Source of the DNA: Maridesulfovibrio salexigens DSM 2638 | Lineage (GTDB): Bacteria; Desulfobacterota; Desulfovibrionia; Desulfovibrionales; Desulfovibrionaceae | DNA: 64,000 bases | Direction of reading: 5' to 3' | Assembly: GCF_000023445.1 (NCBI RefSeq) | Contig: NC_012881.1 | Span: 1,803,501 to 1,867,500 of the forward strand | Shown here: piece after piece, positions 50,930 to 59,746 of the stretch | Numbering within the stretch: position 1 is the first letter of the stretch | Layout: each line of letters starts with the position of its first letter | Notes under the pieces: model-generated | What the model was told of the DNA's origin: nothing | What the model saw: only the letters and a program-made list of their open reading frames with translations | Databases searched by the model: none | Made by a program: the position numbers and the translations under genes

Positions 50930-52141
50930 TTAGATCCTGTATGGCTTGTAGGGACGAGCGAAAACGATGTCCTTGGTCACGACCATATTGAAACGTTTAC
51001 CCGGCGCGGTGCTGATAGCCGGCTTAATGGCCATGTTGTTCTGCAAAAGCGAAAGGGTGGACTGGCCTAGCTGGCTGGAGAGTGCCGAGCCGAGTTCATC
51101 CTGAAGGCTGGGATTATCGCTGGAAGATGAGCCTTTATTGAAGGAGTCCATGGCGAAGGCCATGCCGCCACTAATCAGGCTCATGATGGCTGAAGAACCG
51201 AAAATGCGCAGATAGTGGTTATCTACATCCCCGGAATAACCGGCATAGCCGCCTACATCGGTTCCGGGCATGATACCGAGGGTGATGGATGAACCGTCTG
51301 GAAAGATAATTCTGTTCCAGGCAACAAGAACACGAGTCTGGCCGGCAGCGACTCTGGAGTCATAAACCCCGATCATGCGCGCACCTTGCGGTATGAGCAT
51401 GTATTGCCCGGTGGCGGTGTCGTAGATATTCTGGCTGACCTGCCCGATTATCTGGCCGGGGAGATCCGAGTTGATGCCGGTGATCATTATCCCGGCAATG
51501 ACTGATCCGGTTTTTAACTCGAACTGTTTACCGGGAACCCGCTCATAAGGGAGTTGCCAAGAACCGTCTTTTGCTGCGCGACTATTGAGGAAGGCTTCTT
51601 TGTCCTTTTGGTCATTACCTTCAGTTGGAGCAGTATTGGACATGTTCGGTAAGGTTATGGGGTGGCGTGAGCGAACATCGCCAATGTCAGTTTGTATGAC
51701 TTTGACGTTTTTCTTTTCCGGCATGGAAGCCTGGATTTTGAGCGGAGCAGCTAGGGCCGCTTTCATTCGCTCAAGTTTGAATGTCCGCAGTTCCTGAAGT
51801 TCTTTTATGTGTTGCTTTTCAGCTTCGGTTGGTTCGATCGGGCGAACAACCGTAACTGAGATTTTATCTTGAGCCGGTAGCTTTTTTTCTTCTTTCTTCT
51901 CCTCTTTAGGAGGGAGTGAAAGACCGAATGTCTCAGGTTCGGTCAAGGTTTGCCTGATGTCCGATTCGGTCACAGCGGCTTTTTCTTCTTTTGCCGCTTT
52001 ATTTTTCTTGCTGGAGTTGTAAAGCGAGTATGCCATGACGGAAACAATCATCATTGCCATAACAACGCAGATAATGATTATCCTGTTGTTGCGTTTGCCG
52101 CTCATAGATTGCTGTACAAGGCTGTTAGGAGAATCTGACAT
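50930..52141 (-). CDS. trbI: VirB10/TrbI-type T4SS core protein
   Basis: A 403-aa protein with a short cytoplasmic end, one membrane helix (IIIICVVMAMMIVSVMAYSL), a proline/lysine-rich periplasmic stretch, and the conserved C-terminal VirB10 barrel. The barrel includes GSVIAGIMITGINSDLPG, MLIPQGARMIGVYDSR and IIFPDGSSITLGIMPGTD. VirB10 spans both membranes and forms the outer ring with VirB9, whose gene is at the right edge. It is followed by traG on the same strand. Confidence 0.93.
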   Translation of the reverse strand: MSDSPNSLVQQSMSGKRNNRIIIICVVMAMMIVSVMAYSLYNSSKKNKAAKEEKAAVTESDIRQTLTEPETFGLSLPPKEEKKEEKKLPAQDKISVTVVRPIEPTEAEKQHIKELQELRTFKLERMKAALAAPLKIQASMPEKKNVKVIQTDIGDVRSRHPITLPNMSNTAPTEGNDQKDKEAFLNSRAAKDGSWQLPYERVPGKQFELKTGSVIAGIMITGINSDLPGQIIGQVSQNIYDTATGQYMLIPQGARMIGVYDSRVAAGQTRVLVAWNRIIFPDGSSITLGIMPGTDVGGYAGYSGDVDNHYLRIFGSSAIMSLISGGMAFAMDSFNKGSSSSDNPSLQDELGSALSSQLGQSTLSLLQNNMAIKPAISTAPGKRFNMVVTKDIVFARPYKPYRI

Positions 52142-52150
52142 GATGAAATC

Positions 52151-52777
52151 CTATTGCGCCTTGATGATGTACATGAGGGCTACGTTGCGAGGGCGGGTTT
52201 CTGCGCCGCTTCCTACAGATGTGGAGGTGCCAGTTCCCGATGCGGAAAAAGAAGCTCCGCCAAAGGGACTTCCAAAGTTGGGAGTTGTCACCAGTGATCT
52301 GGCAGCACCTGCACTATGGTACGGAGATGCTGTAACGGAAGTTCTGCCCGAAACAGTTATTGTCGTCTGATGCGAATGCCTTTCCATTGCGTCAGCTTGT
52401 GCGCTTCCAAGTGCCCGGCCTGCATCTACACCGCGCCCACTGTCCAGCCCTCGGATGAATTCTCCGCGTAAGTCAGGAACATTTGCGCCTACTACGGCAG
52501 CAAGTTCAGGGTATCCGGTTGTTGATTGGCCGTTGCATTCAAGCCAGCCGACAGGGGGAGTGTCTCCTCTATATGCGGCGACTGCTCCAATCGGGTAGTC
52601 GCTGGCGGCACGTGCTTGAACAGCAACAGAAGTAGGATTGAAGCTGGTAGCATCTCCTGCAAAAGCGTTGGGTGCATAGTTGAGGGCAATCAGTACCGCC
52701 ACCAGCAGAGCGATGCAGGCGGAAACTGCCATGATAAGAGTTCTGAATGACATTGGTCTTTTTTCTTCTATCTTCAT
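52151..52777 (-). CDS. Membrane-anchored phage tail-collar domain protein
   Basis: A 208-aa protein with one N-terminal membrane/signal segment (LIMAVSACIALLVAVLIALN). A Tail_Collar domain follows (AVAAYRGDTPPVGWLECNGQ, then LRGEFIRGLDSGRGVD and AMERHSHQ). The glycine/serine-rich end closes with NVALMYIIKAQ, typical of tail-fibre tips. It lies 11 bp after pilV and 9 bp before trbI, in the operon. It may be a pilus- or channel-associated adhesin for mating-pair contact. Domain call firm, role inferred. Confidence 0.8.
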   Translation of the reverse strand: MKIEEKRPMSFRTLIMAVSACIALLVAVLIALNYAPNAFAGDATSFNPTSVAVQARAASDYPIGAVAAYRGDTPPVGWLECNGQSTTGYPELAAVVGANVPDLRGEFIRGLDSGRGVDAGRALGSAQADAMERHSHQTTITVSGRTSVTASPYHSAGAARSLVTTPNFGSPFGGASFSASGTGTSTSVGSGAETRPRNVALMYIIKAQ

Positions 52778-52788
52778 GATCTTCTCCT

Positions 52789-53916
52789 TTAGTTACAGGT
52801 GGTCAGCACCATTACTCTGCCGTATCCGGCAGGAGGGGATACCCAAGTGTCTGTTACGTCTTTGATGCGCAGATGAACGCGCCAATTGTCTCCTTCATCC
52901 GTTGCCCATGACTGGACAGCTACGAAGGCCTGCGACTCTGCACCCTCGGCAAAGACTGCCGGAGCTACGAAAATCTGTGGAACTGATGTCACGCCCGGAG
53001 GACAGGTCGGTTTGGGGATAAGCTCACCGTCTGTGGCGTAAGTCGCATCTTTGAAAAGCTGGGAATTGCCGGTGTCGGCGAGGATTTGCGGTTCACCTTC
53101 ACGGCAGATGTAAAGGCCGACTGCGGGATCAAAGAAGACACGGCCTTCCTTGTCCGGATCTCCGCAAAAGCCGGTTGCATCGATGTCAGCGATGGTGTGC
53201 TCTTCGAATTGAATTTCCTTCACATTCTCAATGGCGTGGTCGGTCATATCCAGTTCCGTGGACATTTCATTTAGTTCCGGATGACCGGGAACTTCCACGC
53301 GGTAGAGAAAGTCTTGGCTGAGATCGCCTTCACGCAGGAAAGCGCGTCCGCCGATATGGCCGGGACTGGGAACCGGGATATTTGTCCCGGCAAGATTGAT
53401 GGTCCAGCCGCCGTAAGAACCGCGCAGCTCGGTTGAACTTTGGCCGGGAAGATCGCCGGTGGGGATGTAGCCCCCGGCACCGCCGACCATGGCCGCTGCT
53501 GAAGGAGCAGAAGCAGAGCCGAATCGTTTGTCATTTGCGGCCGTGCGTCCGTCGTAAGTCAGGACGACGACTTGCAGGTCGTCCGCATTCGGTTCGAGCA
53601 CATAGATTCCGTATCGTTGGCCCCAGCCGTTACGGTCTTGGAAGCCTGAAGGCAGGAAATTTCCGGAACGGAGCTGGGCCATGGTTACAGTGGTGGCAGA
53701 TGAGCTGATCAAATCCGCATAATGCTCTTTGGCGTAATCGGAAGCCGCATCAAGCACTGTTGCGAGATGGCTGCTGACATTCTTTTCATTCACATACTGG
53801 AAGCCCCGGTCCATCATGTCCGCAAGCATGGGGGACATCAGGGCAAGGATGAGCAAAGCAGCGATCGCATCCACCATGCCCATTCCGGATTGCTTATTTT
53901 TAGGGTTAATCTTCAT
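52789..53916 (-). CDS. pilV: PilV-like type IVb minor pilin/adhesin
   Basis: A 375-aa prepilin-type protein. The class III-like cleavage region is KQSGMGMVDAIAALLILALM. It is followed by a long N-terminal pilin helix (about 15-60) and a region like the constant part of shufflon PilV proteins (GFQDRNGWGQRYGIYVLEPN, LRGSYGGWTINLAGTNI). Cysteines lie near the end (GFCGDPD, YICREGE, KPTCPPG). In R64 such PilV proteins decide recipient choice. I found no inverted shufflon repeats or Rci gene here, so the tip appears fixed. Confidence 0.8.
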   Translation of the reverse strand: MKINPKNKQSGMGMVDAIAALLILALMSPMLADMMDRGFQYVNEKNVSSHLATVLDAASDYAKEHYADLISSSATTVTMAQLRSGNFLPSGFQDRNGWGQRYGIYVLEPNADDLQVVVLTYDGRTAANDKRFGSASAPSAAAMVGGAGGYIPTGDLPGQSSTELRGSYGGWTINLAGTNIPVPSPGHIGGRAFLREGDLSQDFLYRVEVPGHPELNEMSTELDMTDHAIENVKEIQFEEHTIADIDATGFCGDPDKEGRVFFDPAVGLYICREGEPQILADTGNSQLFKDATYATDGELIPKPTCPPGVTSVPQIFVAPAVFAEGAESQAFVAVQSWATDEGDNWRVHLRIKDVTDTWVSPPAGYGRVMVLTTCN

Positions 53917-53924
53917 TTTTGCTC

Positions 53925-54362
53925 CTATGGGGTGATCACGCTGACGATGTTGCCGTTAGGTATGAAAGCGGGCAGAGCTATGCCGGTTCCATGGGTGTTA
54001 ACCAGTGATCCATTGCGCTTGATTCCTACTGCATAGGAATTCATGAACAGCTTCATAATTTCCGCTGCTTCGCCTTCTTTGACTGGCCCCCAGACGTATA
54101 AATTCCCGCCGTCCGGTCGGTTGGTCCATGCACGCATGGATTTCCAACCGGACGGCAGGTCAAGGAGTGATATGGAAATGGGGATTCCTCCGGCAGCACT
54201 CGGATTGGCAAGGACGTATTCATTCACTGCGTTGCGGTAGACGCCGAAATTAACGGCTACTGCACGCGCTTGTGACTCATTTGAATGAGTTGGCAGAAGC
54301 GTTTCCGGCGTGACCATTGCCAGCACGCCAAGCAGGGTGAAGAGTGCTGCGAGGGTCTTCAT
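53925..54362 (-). CDS. pilM: PilM-like type IVb pilus protein
   Basis: A 145-aa protein with a hydrophobic N-terminal segment (MKTLAALFTLLGVLAMV). Its body matches the R64 PilM type: ARAVAVNFGVYRNAVNEYVL, then SISLLDLPSGWKSMRAWTNR. Short PilM in IncI-like clusters is an inner-membrane or periplasmic assembly protein of poorly known role. It overlaps the ATPase gene upstream by 4 bp (ATGA) and is followed by pilV. Confidence 0.72.
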   Translation of the reverse strand: MKTLAALFTLLGVLAMVTPETLLPTHSNESQARAVAVNFGVYRNAVNEYVLANPSAAGGIPISISLLDLPSGWKSMRAWTNRPDGGNLYVWGPVKEGEAAEIMKLFMNSYAVGIKRNGSLVNTHGTGIALPAFIPNGNIVSVITP

Positions 54363-55339
54363 ATGGAACCAATCCCCATGAACTGAATTGTATTTTCCTG
54401 TTCACGCATTTCTTCCTGCAGGCCGGCCATTTCATTGTTTTTGATCTTGGCGCGCAGGCCTGCATATTTGTCAGTGAACGGGGCAAGCAGGAATTGGGGA
54501 ACCTTGAGAACTTTCTTGCCGTCATCGTCCTGTTCAAGCTGCTGATGCACTACTGCAAGCAGTCCTTGGGCAAGGTTCTGGCTGGCGATTTCGCCGTCGA
54601 TTTCACGGGCCATGGTCACTAGCCGATCAAGGGCGGTTACGAGATCGAAACCATGCATGGTTGCGATGACAATTTGTTTGTCTGAACCAAGGCAGACCCG
54701 TAGGGCTTCGCTTGCTGCATGCTTGCTGCGGATTTCGCCTATGTAGATGATGTTAGGTGAGGCGAAACGGTGCGACCGTTCAATGCCTTCAGCCAGATCT
54801 TCTTCGCGTTCGATCTCAGCCTGAAAGCAGAAACAGAACTCGCCGTGCTTGCCATCAAGGGGCATTTCAGCAGGGTTTTCAAAGCTGACTCCATGGCCGC
54901 CTAATGTTGCAAGGCGGGTTGCCACCAGAGAGGATGCGCTGAAGGTTTTGCCGGAGGCCTGCGCGCCGGTGAAAAGCACTAGGCCTTTGCTTTGTTCTTC
55001 AGCAAGAAGCCATTTTGCAATTGGTTCCGGCATGCCGATCTTGTTGAAGTTTTCAACCTGTTCCTGAATTCGGCGCAGGAAGAAAACCTTGCCACTTCCC
55101 CAGTCCACGCCTTCGTAAAGGGCGACCCGGTAGCCGATATCTTCATGAATGACCCGGAAAGTGTGTCTTTCACTCTCTTCATGGACTTTGAGGACTTTTT
55201 CATGAAGGAGTTTTATTTCCTTCTTGATCCCATCCTCGCAGGGAACAAGTTTCTGGCCGCAGGAATCGCAGCCTTTCATGAAAGCCTCCCCGCTTTCATG
55301 AAGAATTAAATCTGTGAATGATGCACTTTTGAGTTTCAT
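54359..55339 (-). CDS. PilT-like retraction/secretion ATPase
   Basis: A 326-aa GspE/PilT-family ATPase. The start carries a cysteine cluster (GCDSCGQKLVPCEDG). Walker A is LFTGAQASGKTFSASSLV near residue 130, and the Asp box/Walker B region is NIIYIGEIRSKHAASEALRV. The His box includes VIATMHGFDLVTALDRL. It lacks the long N-terminal domain of assembly ATPases, so it is more like a PilT motor. PilQ in the same operon is the assembly ATPase. It follows the AT-rich pilin gene by 12 bp. Confidence 0.8.
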   Translation of the reverse strand: MKLKSASFTDLILHESGEAFMKGCDSCGQKLVPCEDGIKKEIKLLHEKVLKVHEESERHTFRVIHEDIGYRVALYEGVDWGSGKVFFLRRIQEQVENFNKIGMPEPIAKWLLAEEQSKGLVLFTGAQASGKTFSASSLVATRLATLGGHGVSFENPAEMPLDGKHGEFCFCFQAEIEREEDLAEGIERSHRFASPNIIYIGEIRSKHAASEALRVCLGSDKQIVIATMHGFDLVTALDRLVTMAREIDGEIASQNLAQGLLAVVHQQLEQDDDGKKVLKVPQFLLAPFTDKYAGLRAKIKNNEMAGLQEEMREQENTIQFMGIGSI

Positions 55340-55351
55340 TTAGAGCCTCTG

Positions 55352-55849
55352 TTAGTTGGAGGTGAAGACTATGGTGTTGCTGGAGTATTTGATTTCAGAA
55401 ACAGAAACAGGAGTTCTTTTGCCTTGATCTACTTTTTGTCCATTCAAGGTAATACTTTCCCAAAATCCAGCCTGTAATATTAGAATGATGGAGCTACTAT
55501 GAGGGTCTAAGTTCCTGTAGGTTATAGCGAAATCTTGACCATTGTTTTCTGAACAAATGGATAGGTTTGGATCGTACTGATAAGTGGGCAGTACAGATAA
55601 TCTCTCTGTACTGATGTCCTCAAAGTTTGCTGAGTTATTCAGCCCATATTTTAAGGCTGAGATGCGCATTAAATTGACTCTTTGTGCGAGTTCATAGGCC
55701 ATTGCCATCTTGTTTGATGCACCTTCTTTGGCCTTTAAATTGATCATCTTGGGAATTATGAATGTTATGTGCGTGATGCCGCTAATTGCGATTAAGCAAA
55801 CCAGAATTATTTCAATCTGTTTTAGTAGGTCTATGTTCGTTAATTCCAT
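55352..55849 (-). CDS. Second pilin-like protein, AT-rich paralogue
   Basis: A 165-aa pilin-like protein with one long hydrophobic N-terminal helix (about 9-32). Its C-terminus is clearly related to the major pilin next door: both contain WESIT(L/V)NG and end TIVFTSN. It lacks a recognisable prepilin peptidase site before the helix (it starts MELTNIDLLKQIEIIL). Its DNA is markedly more AT-rich than the flanking genes. It may be a minor pilin, or an imported variant that gained a common C-terminal end. Function as pilin is inferred. Confidence 0.6.
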   Translation of the reverse strand: MELTNIDLLKQIEIILVCLIAISGITHITFIIPKMINLKAKEGASNKMAMAYELAQRVNLMRISALKYGLNNSANFEDISTERLSVLPTYQYDPNLSICSENNGQDFAITYRNLDPHSSSIILILQAGFWESITLNGQKVDQGKRTPVSVSEIKYSSNTIVFTSN

Positions 55850-55871
55850 GATGTACTCCGTGTATTTTTAG

Positions 55872-56351
55872 CTAGTTGGAAGTGAAGACTATGGTGTTGG
55901 CGTCGGCGAGTTGTTCGGAAATAGCGGCAACCATTCCACTGCCTTGTGTGATTTCAACCCCGTTAACGGTGATTGATTCCCAAGACTCAGCTTGAAATGT
56001 TGCCATCTTTACGCAGGCGTATTCCGGAACATTATTGTGGGTGATGGTGAAGGTGGTCGGGTCGGTTCCGGCGGCAACGGTAACGTCTCCGTTCCATACG
56101 TTGCGCACGGTACCACCGCTCTTGAGCATGCCATCAGGAACGACTTTGTTGGTTACAGCAATGGCTGTGGTCAGGCCTGTGAAGTCTGGTTCGCCTTTGT
56201 AGAGGTCTTTTACATCGAGGCGGAAAGTGGAAAGGTTCTGCTGGGCACTGGTTACCTTGTTACTTTCAATTGCTTTTTTGATCATGAAGGCGGAACCACC
56301 GAGGACGAGAGCTGCGAGGAGCAATGCTCCGACTGTTTCAAGTAAAGTCAT
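55872..56351 (-). CDS. pilS: PilS-like type IVb major pilin
   Basis: A 159-aa pilin. After MTLLETVGALLLAALVLG comes an N-terminal helix of type IVb type, then a globular part ending WESITVNGVEITQG and a closing TIVFTSN. I chose the ATG at 56351, which has AAGGAG 5 nt upstream; the longer frame from 56459 would overlap pilR. It would be cleaved by a PilU-type peptidase encoded elsewhere. It is the likely structural subunit of the thin mating pilus, as in IncI1 R64. Confidence 0.8.
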   Translation of the reverse strand: MTLLETVGALLLAALVLGGSAFMIKKAIESNKVTSAQQNLSTFRLDVKDLYKGEPDFTGLTTAIAVTNKVVPDGMLKSGGTVRNVWNGDVTVAAGTDPTTFTITHNNVPEYACVKMATFQAESWESITVNGVEITQGSGMVAAISEQLADANTIVFTSN

Positions 56352-56361
56352 GTTTTTCTCC

Positions 56362-57432
56362 TTAGTAGGCCATGGATTGGCCGAGCTGTTGCTGGATTGA
56401 GGAAATTGCCAGAATGATATTGGACACCACCGCAACAATGCTGATGATGCAGAAAACATTGATGAATTTGGCCTGTGCTTTGATCTTCTCGGTTCCTTCA
56501 GTCAGCATTTCCTCGGCGATGAGGTGAAGCTGGCTGTCGAAGTTGGGAAGCCATGAGTAGATGCGCAGGTCCTCGATGATTTCTGTGGTGGGGAACTGGT
56601 AACCGGAATCGTCCAGTGCCTGCCCAAGTCCCTTACCTAGATTGAGCTGGGCCTTTACGGACTGGAGTCGTTCTTTGAGCCATGGGCTTGTTCCCGGAGT
56701 GGACAGCATTTCATTGATAGCCTGTGAAAGCTGGATTCCCGATTTCATCAAAGTTGAAAGGGTGAAGAGCCAGAGGCTGCCGATGATCAGCCGATAGAAG
56801 GACCATGGCGGAAGTGAGTCGAAACGCACGCGGATTTTACCGGTCCATATTTTGATGGTCGCCAGCGAGAGCAGGAAAGCCACTATGATTCCAACAAGGG
56901 CGACTGTTCCCGCAGTTGAATCAATAAAGTTAGATATCCGGTAGAGTGCTTTTGCCCCGGTTGCCCAGTGTTCCGGATTAGAAAGCTGGGCGAATTGGGG
57001 CATGGCGTATCTGGAGAGTACCAGCAGCAGGGATATCAGTGCGCAGATCAGTAAAATTGGATAGGCCAGAGCCTTGCGCATGGAGCTGATGATCTTCATG
57101 CGGGCCTGAATTAAGCGCACGGCAAGATCAATGGCCTCATAGAGCTTTCCGGAGTTGACGCCGCTGTTGATAAGCATGACTTCCTCGGCGGGAATGAATC
57201 CGTGCATGGCTTCGTAAAGCTTGCTTCCGGATTCAAGACGGGCTGAGACTTCAGTCAGAACATGGGCCAGAGGGCTGCGCTGTTTGGCGTACCTTTCTTG
57301 CAGCTCGGAAACACTGTCTACCGCGCTAACCCCGTGACGGGTCAGGGCTGCCAGCTTTCTGTAAAAGCGGATGCGCACCGACTCGCCGAAGAAGAGCTTG
57401 GCAAGGATGGGATTTAGATCAGGCCGTTGCAT
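56362..57432 (-). CDS. pilR: PilR-like GspF-family inner-membrane platform protein
   Basis: A 356-aa GspF-type protein with two cytoplasmic four-helix domains (RLESGSKLYEAMHGFIPAEE and LSTLMKSGIQLSQAINEMLS). Membrane helices lie near 125-143, 173-193, 218-234 and 325-346. It is the platform for pilin polymerisation with PilQ. It overlaps pilQ by 14 bp and precedes pilS by 10 bp. Normal length for type IVb pilus PilR. Confidence 0.87.
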   Translation of the reverse strand: MQRPDLNPILAKLFFGESVRIRFYRKLAALTRHGVSAVDSVSELQERYAKQRSPLAHVLTEVSARLESGSKLYEAMHGFIPAEEVMLINSGVNSGKLYEAIDLAVRLIQARMKIISSMRKALAYPILLICALISLLLVLSRYAMPQFAQLSNPEHWATGAKALYRISNFIDSTAGTVALVGIIVAFLLSLATIKIWTGKIRVRFDSLPPWSFYRLIIGSLWLFTLSTLMKSGIQLSQAINEMLSTPGTSPWLKERLQSVKAQLNLGKGLGQALDDSGYQFPTTEIIEDLRIYSWLPNFDSQLHLIAEEMLTEGTEKIKAQAKFINVFCIISIVAVVSNIILAISSIQQQLGQSMAY

Positions 57433-59032
57433 TGGGCTTCTCCACTTTTTTTGATCCGGCCAGCTCGTCTAAGTCCGAAGCCGAGAGGTTGAAGTCGTCA
57501 AAAGCCTTGGCGTAGTTCAGCGGAACTCCAAGACGAAGTTCTGTGAGGTGAGGATCAATTATTCCTTGCTCGATGAGATCAATGGCGTGGCTGACAAAGG
57601 TCTGTCCGTTCTGTTCATGCCGCCAATGCTTGTAAGCGGCTTCCATGTTTCCGGCGCGGATGTTGCGCAGGATCACATGGTCAGTGGTGACGATTTCAGA
57701 GGCTACGGTCTGGCCGATAATGCCCATGCCGGAACACTCTTCACATCCTTCACCGCGGATATGGACGTTCTTGTCACCCATTTTATCCACCGCGCGCATT
57801 AAGCGATTCAGCACCGGCTGAGGAAGGTTCTTGCGGCGCAGCTCGTTGTCCTGATCCAGCTTTGTGATTTCCAAAATCGGTTGCTTGCATTTCGGGCAGA
57901 GCACCGGAACAAGCCGCTGGTGGTGCAAGCCGGAAAGAACCGTGTGGTCGCAAAGATATTCAAGCGGGTCGGGGTAATGAGCCGCACGCAGCAGGGAAAC
58001 CATTCGTTGAATGATTCCGAAGGCTGAGTTTGCATGGACGGTTGTCCATACCCCGTGTCCGGTCTGAGCCGCATCAAGGGCGGCGGAAGCTGCTTCCGGA
58101 TAACGGATTTCACCGATCATGATTACATCGGGGTCAGAGCGCATAGCACCGGCAATGGCGTTACGGTAGGCCGCGCCTCGGTTCTCGTCTTGGTCATTGG
58201 TGCTGACGCGAACTTGCTTGACCCGTTCCAGCGGGTATTCCGGCGGATCTTCAATGGCGAGAAAGTTTTTCTCTGGATGATCCTCGGCCATGCTTTCCAT
58301 GATGTGTTTCAGGGCCGTTGATTTACCGTGGCCGGTCGGGCCGGAAAGCAGGCTCAATCCTGAACGTTGAGTCAGGAACTGGAAGCGGCGGATGTGACGA
58401 TCCGAATAGCCGAGAGTAGCAAGCCTTTGTTCAAGGCTGCCTGTTGCAGTAGTGCGGTCGTAGAGCAGGCGCAGGGCCATGAATGTCCCGATACCGTTTT
58501 CAGCCATGGAGCATTCAAGCGGCTCGGTATGCAGGCGGATGGAATGAACTTCAGCCGGAAGATAGTCGCTGCTGACTATCCTGCCGTCCTGCCTTTCCTT
58601 GGCAATGAAGGTTGTATCCGCGCTGTTGGACATTGTCTGATACATGGCCGTGATGACCTTGCGGCCGGTTTCGCCCATGAGTTCCCGGTGGTTTTGCAGC
58701 ATACCCAGCTTGCGGAGTTGGATGGATGCAAAAGGACCGTAATCACCGATGTGAATGTCAGACGCGCCTTCATTGAAGGCATCCGCAATTATCTCGATGG
58801 CGAGATCCTGAATATCGCTTTTGGTTTCAGCGCGGACAAAATGCTTCTTGCGCAGCTTCTGGAATTCTTCAGGCTTGAGCCTTTCAGTTTCCCTGAAACC
58901 TTTGCGTGCGGCGTAGCTCAGGAAAGACATCAGGGTTGCATCATCTTCCACTTCTGATGAGATGATAATTTTGCCGTCCAGAAACAGAACCCGTTCCTGA
59001 AGGCTTGCGGGGATTTCAGTTTCAGTCATCAT
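57419..59032 (-). CDS. pilQ: PilQ-like pilus assembly ATPase (GspE family)
   Basis: A 537-aa ATPase. Walker A is LLSGPTGHGKSTALKHIM near residue 230, the Asp box region is NFLAIEDPPEYPLERVKQVR, and Walker B is VIMIGEIRYPEAASAAL. VHANSAFGIIQRM is the His box. A zinc-binding part follows with VLCPKCKQPI and GEGCEECSGMG. It powers type IVb pilus extension. The ribosome site GGAG overlaps the pilP stop. Not to be confused with the PilQ secretin of type IVa systems; IncI naming is used. Confidence 0.9.
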   Translation of the reverse strand: MMTETEIPASLQERVLFLDGKIIISSEVEDDATLMSFLSYAARKGFRETERLKPEEFQKLRKKHFVRAETKSDIQDLAIEIIADAFNEGASDIHIGDYGPFASIQLRKLGMLQNHRELMGETGRKVITAMYQTMSNSADTTFIAKERQDGRIVSSDYLPAEVHSIRLHTEPLECSMAENGIGTFMALRLLYDRTTATGSLEQRLATLGYSDRHIRRFQFLTQRSGLSLLSGPTGHGKSTALKHIMESMAEDHPEKNFLAIEDPPEYPLERVKQVRVSTNDQDENRGAAYRNAIAGAMRSDPDVIMIGEIRYPEAASAALDAAQTGHGVWTTVHANSAFGIIQRMVSLLRAAHYPDPLEYLCDHTVLSGLHHQRLVPVLCPKCKQPILEITKLDQDNELRRKNLPQPVLNRLMRAVDKMGDKNVHIRGEGCEECSGMGIIGQTVASEIVTTDHVILRNIRAGNMEAAYKHWRHEQNGQTFVSHAIDLIEQGIIDPHLTELRLGVPLNYAKAFDDFNLSASDLDELAGSKKVEKPNATA

Positions 59033-59746
59033 TTACTCCTTGAATTTCAAGGCAATGTTCTTGCCGCCAGAGCGGACCAGAACTTTGTTGGGTGTTATGG
59101 ATACGACCTTGCCGGGACCGGCGTTGTTGCCGACCCGCACAGTCTCGATACCTGCGGAACTTGAAAGGGTAGCGGAAAGCCTGCCGTCCACGCCTTGAAT
59201 GGAAACGACCTTGGGCCATGTGGGGCGGCGTTTCTTCTTGGCTGTGGACTTTGAATTTGAAGGCTCGGTTGGAGTGGGAACCGGAACGGTCAGCTCAAGC
59301 AGTTTCTTGTTTTCTTTGGCGAGAGCCACCTGAAGCTTTTTGTAAGCAATCAGACTACGCAGGTAGTTCGCATCGCCAAGGCTCACCGCAGGTCTTGCAA
59401 AGGCGGGAGTGGGCTGCGCAAACTGTTCTGTTGCTTCCGGTTCAGTTGTCTGCTCCTGTTTAGCGGTCGCGTTTTCAGCAGGCACAACTTCTTGTTTTTG
59501 AGCTTCTTTCGTGCTGTTTGAGTCGGTCATGAACGCAGTTATGGCCGTGGCATTAGCTACGTTGGGATTAGTCGCGTTTGTGGCGTTGCCCTGTGTCATG
59601 GCTTCTGTCGCATTGGCTGAGCTGGTACCATTTCCTGTAACCACGTCGATCAGGAGTTCTCCCTCCGGATTCAGGTCGGCCAAGTCTTCAGCAAATACCG
59701 GAACGGCAAGAAGTAAGAGCAGAAAAAGCAGGCTAGTAACTCGCAT
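59033..59746 (-). CDS. pilP: PilP-like type IVb pilus biogenesis protein
   Basis: A 237-aa exported protein with signal peptide VTSLLFLLLLLAVPVFA. A low-complexity T/N/A/E-rich linker follows (about 35-125), with a helix near 130-160 (NYLRSLIAYKKLQVALAKEN). The PilP-type C-terminal beta domain starts at VVSIQGVDGRLSATL. I chose the ATG at 59746 with GGAGG 9 nt upstream; the longer frame to 59845 overlaps pilO. PilP would link the inner-membrane complex to the secretin. Confidence 0.75.
   Translation of the reverse strand: MRVTSLLFLLLLLAVPVFAEDLADLNPEGELLIDVVTGNGTSSANATEAMTQGNATNATNPNVANATAITAFMTDSNSTKEAQKQEVVPAENATAKQEQTTEPEATEQFAQPTPAFARPAVSLGDANYLRSLIAYKKLQVALAKENKKLLELTVPVPTPTEPSNSKSTAKKKRRPTWPKVVSIQGVDGRLSATLSSSAGIETVRVGNNAGPGKVVSITPNKVLVRSGGKNIALKFKE

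Noticed and set aside
52789-53916. Shufflon at the pilV 3' end
   Set aside because: No inverted repeat set, alternative C-terminal segments or Rci recombinase seen nearby; the recombinase at 30 kb is too far away to assume a link.
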